From Morganella morganii_D (GTDB taxonomy: Bacteria > Pseudomonadota > Gammaproteobacteria > Enterobacterales > Enterobacteriaceae): a stretch of DNA of 64,000 nucleotides. Where the stretch lies: NCBI GenBank assembly GCA_044772875.1, contig CP173058.1, positions 62,001-126,000 of the forward strand, in the 5' to 3' direction. The position numbers were made by a program, and so were the translations under genes. The notes below the pieces were generated by a model. It worked only from the letters and a program-made list of their open reading frames with translations. It was not told the origin of the DNA and searched no databases. Every line of letters begins with the position of its first letter. Within the stretch, counting starts at the first letter, position 1. This document shows positions 62,777 through 64,000 of this stretch, piece by piece.

Positions 62777-63367
62777 TTAGTCTTCCTGGTGGGGGAAAAG
62801 GGTATTGTCGATTAAATCACATAAACAATTCACCGTCAGCATATGCACTTCCTGTATGCGGACACTGTGCTGTGAAGGTACGCGGATTTCCGCGTCACGC
62901 GGGCCCAGCAGACCTGCCAGCTCCCCGCCGTCGTAGCCGGTCAGTGCCACGATGGTCATATCACGGGTCACCGCCGCCTCAACCGCTTTGATGATATTGC
63001 GGCTGTTGCCGTGTGTGGATATCGCCAGCAGCACATCACCGGTCTGGCCGATGGCGCGGACCTGTTTGGCATAAATTTCATCCTGCTGCCGGTTGGCAGC
63101 GATAGCGGTCATCACCACATTATCCGTATTCAGTGCCAGTGCAGGCAGGCTCGGGCGCTCGGTTTCAAACCGGTGAATCATACTGGTGGCGAAGCGCGAG
63201 GCTGTCGCCGCCGACCCTCCGTTCCCGCAGCAGAGGATTTTATTGCCGTTGAGTAACGACTGAACCATCATCATGGCCGCCCGGGAAATGGCATCCGGCA
63301 GTGCTTCTGCGGCTGCAATCTGCGTCTGAATACTTTCAGTAAAACACTGTTTAATTCTGTCTAACAC
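62777..63367 (-). CDS. diaA: DnaA initiator-associating protein DiaA
   Basis: A 196-residue SIS-domain protein (E. coli 196) that tetramerises and binds several DnaA molecules to time initiation at oriC. The phrase GNKILCCGNGGSAA (about 46-59) marks the SIS fold, and THGNSRNIIKAVEAA follows. I choose GTG at 63367, with AGGA six bases upstream, giving exactly the E. coli length; an upstream TTG adds seven residues. Confidence 0.95.
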   Translation of the reverse strand: MLDRIKQCFTESIQTQIAAAEALPDAISRAAMMMVQSLLNGNKILCCGNGGSAATASRFATSMIHRFETERPSLPALALNTDNVVMTAIAANRQQDEIYAKQVRAIGQTGDVLLAISTHGNSRNIIKAVEAAVTRDMTIVALTGYDGGELAGLLGPRDAEIRVPSQHSVRIQEVHMLTVNCLCDLIDNTLFPHQED

Positions 63368-63400
63368 GTTAAGTCCTGCTATCAGCAACGGATGACTACA

Positions 63401-63763
63401 TTAACAAAAATCGGCGTGACCAAAGGCATTTTTCAGCCAGTCGATATGGTCACCGGTTATGGCGCAAATGTCAAAACGGCAGTCACAGGTCAGCATACTC
63501 AGTTGCTGCTGAGATAACCAGCAGGAAGCCGCATAAAGTAAACGGCGCTGCTTGGTTCTGGTGACGCTGGCTGCCGCTCCGCCATAGTGTGCATTACGGC
63601 GGTAACGAACCTCGGTAAACACCCAGATGCCGCTGTCCCGCATAATCAAATCGATTTCACCCCGGCGGAAACAGACATTCTGCGCAACAAATGTCAGTCC
63701 CTGCTGTTCCAGCCAGCGCCGGGCAAATTGTTCATGACGACGGCCTGTCAGCCATGTAAGCAT
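63401..63763 (-). CDS. yraN: UPF0102 family protein YraN
   Basis: A 120-residue protein with a restriction-endonuclease-like fold: the core FRRGEIDLIMRD...VFTEVRYR matches the (E/D)xK nuclease pattern, with Arg replacing the usual Lys in EVRYR, as in relatives. Its role is not settled; it sits between lpoA and diaA, as in E. coli. Confidence 0.92.
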   Translation of the reverse strand: MLTWLTGRRHEQFARRWLEQQGLTFVAQNVCFRRGEIDLIMRDSGIWVFTEVRYRRNAHYGGAAASVTRTKQRRLLYAASCWLSQQQLSMLTCDCRFDICAITGDHIDWLKNAFGHADFC

Positions 63764-63802
63764 AAATACGCGTCCTTGTATGCTGATTATGCCAAAGGAA
63801 AC

Positions 63803-63825
63803 AAAGGTGACATCCTGTCACCTTT
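63803..63825 (-). terminator. Hairpin after lpoA
   Basis: A perfect 10-bp stem AAAGGTGACA/TGTCACCTTT with a 3-nt loop, followed on the minus strand by a T-containing stretch (GTTTCCTTTGG). It may partly terminate lpoA before yraN. Confidence 0.6.
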
Positions 63826-63841
63826 AAAATTCAGACAAAGA

Positions 63842-64000
63842 CTAGTTTTCGGTACTCAGCGGGATAAGATTACCCTGCTTAAAGACCAGCCACGGCAGAT
63901 GACGATAAACGGTACAGTTATCAGTGACTGTGATGTCACCGCTGGCACCATTCATGCGCAGAGTATGACTCTGCATGTCACCGAACTGATTTGCCAGACG
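63842..64000 (-). CDS. lpoA: Penicillin-binding protein activator LpoA, C-terminal end (partial)
   Basis: The last 52 codons run off the right edge. The translation (RLANQFGDMQSHTLRMNGAS, then GDITVTDNCTVYRHLPWLVF) fits the end of the C-terminal domain of LpoA, the outer-membrane lipoprotein that activates PBP1A, and its position upstream of yraN-diaA-dolP is the E. coli order. The stop is TAG at 63842-63844. Confidence 0.8.
   Translation of the reverse strand, partial: RLANQFGDMQSHTLRMNGASGDITVTDNCTVYRHLPWLVFKQGNLIPLSTEN

Overview
This window is chromosomal DNA of a gammaproteobacterium of the order Enterobacterales. Nearly every protein aligns over its full length with the Escherichia coli K-12 homologue as I remember it, and most gene blocks keep the E. 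coli order (dusB-fis, mreBCD-maf-rng-yhdP, lptC-lptA-lptB-rpoN-hpf-ptsN-rapZ-ptsO, mlaFEDCB, ibaG-murA, rplM-rpsI-sspA-sspB, gltBD, arcB-elbB-mtgA, lpoA-yraN-diaA-dolP). Several E. coli neighbours are missing (yhdT-panF, csrD, yhcC), aroQ sits upstream of accB, and a nitrilase and a barnase/barstar pair flank tldD. I infer Morganellaceae, most likely Morganella, from this mosaic and the moderate GC; I could not search a database. I see no rRNA, tRNA, insertion sequence, CRISPR array or prophage.

Layout: (1) 1-2.3 kb is an accessory strip with a MarR-type regulator under two matching operators, a small unknown gene, and an AT-rich pair made of a peptidoglycan-amidase-like protein and a periplasmic partner that looks like its immunity protein. 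(2) 2.4-7.3 kb: fis, dusB, prmA, accC, accB, aroQ, all on the minus strand. (3) 7.3-8.3 kb: a long stretch without a convincing gene, ending in the mreB upstream region. (4) 8.3-22.2 kb: mreBCD, maf, rng, yhdP, nitrilase, tldD, barnase, barstar, yjgA, pmbA. (5) 22.4-31.1 kb, minus strand: rnk, the nitrogen-PTS/rpoN block, LPS transport, Kdo synthesis and yrbG. (6) 31.4-36.4 kb: mla phospholipid transport, ibaG, murA. (7) 36.4-46.5 kb: degS and degQ, normally neighbours, are separated by a sulfonate-sulfur block, tauABCD divergent from cysJI. (8) 46.7-51.1 kb: zapG, zapE, rplM-rpsI, sspAB. (9) 51.4-64 kb: gltBD, arcB with the small RNA ArcZ facing its 3' end, elbB, mtgA, dolP, diaA, yraN and the 3' end of lpoA.

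The common theme is the cell envelope: shape (MreBCD), peptidoglycan (MurA, MtgA, LpoA), LPS (Lpt, Kds), outer-membrane lipid asymmetry (Mla), envelope stress (DegS, DegQ, DolP) and division (ZapE, ZapG). It is linked to nitrogen control (RpoN, PtsN, NPr, RapZ, GltBD) and redox control (ArcB-ArcZ). The tau-cysJI block would form a short route from taurine through sulfite to sulfide. The observations most worth following are the amidase/immunity-like pair near fis, the tau-cysJI insertion between degQ and degS, ArcZ next to arcB, the MarR operators, and two mutually exclusive hairpins between mreB and mreC.
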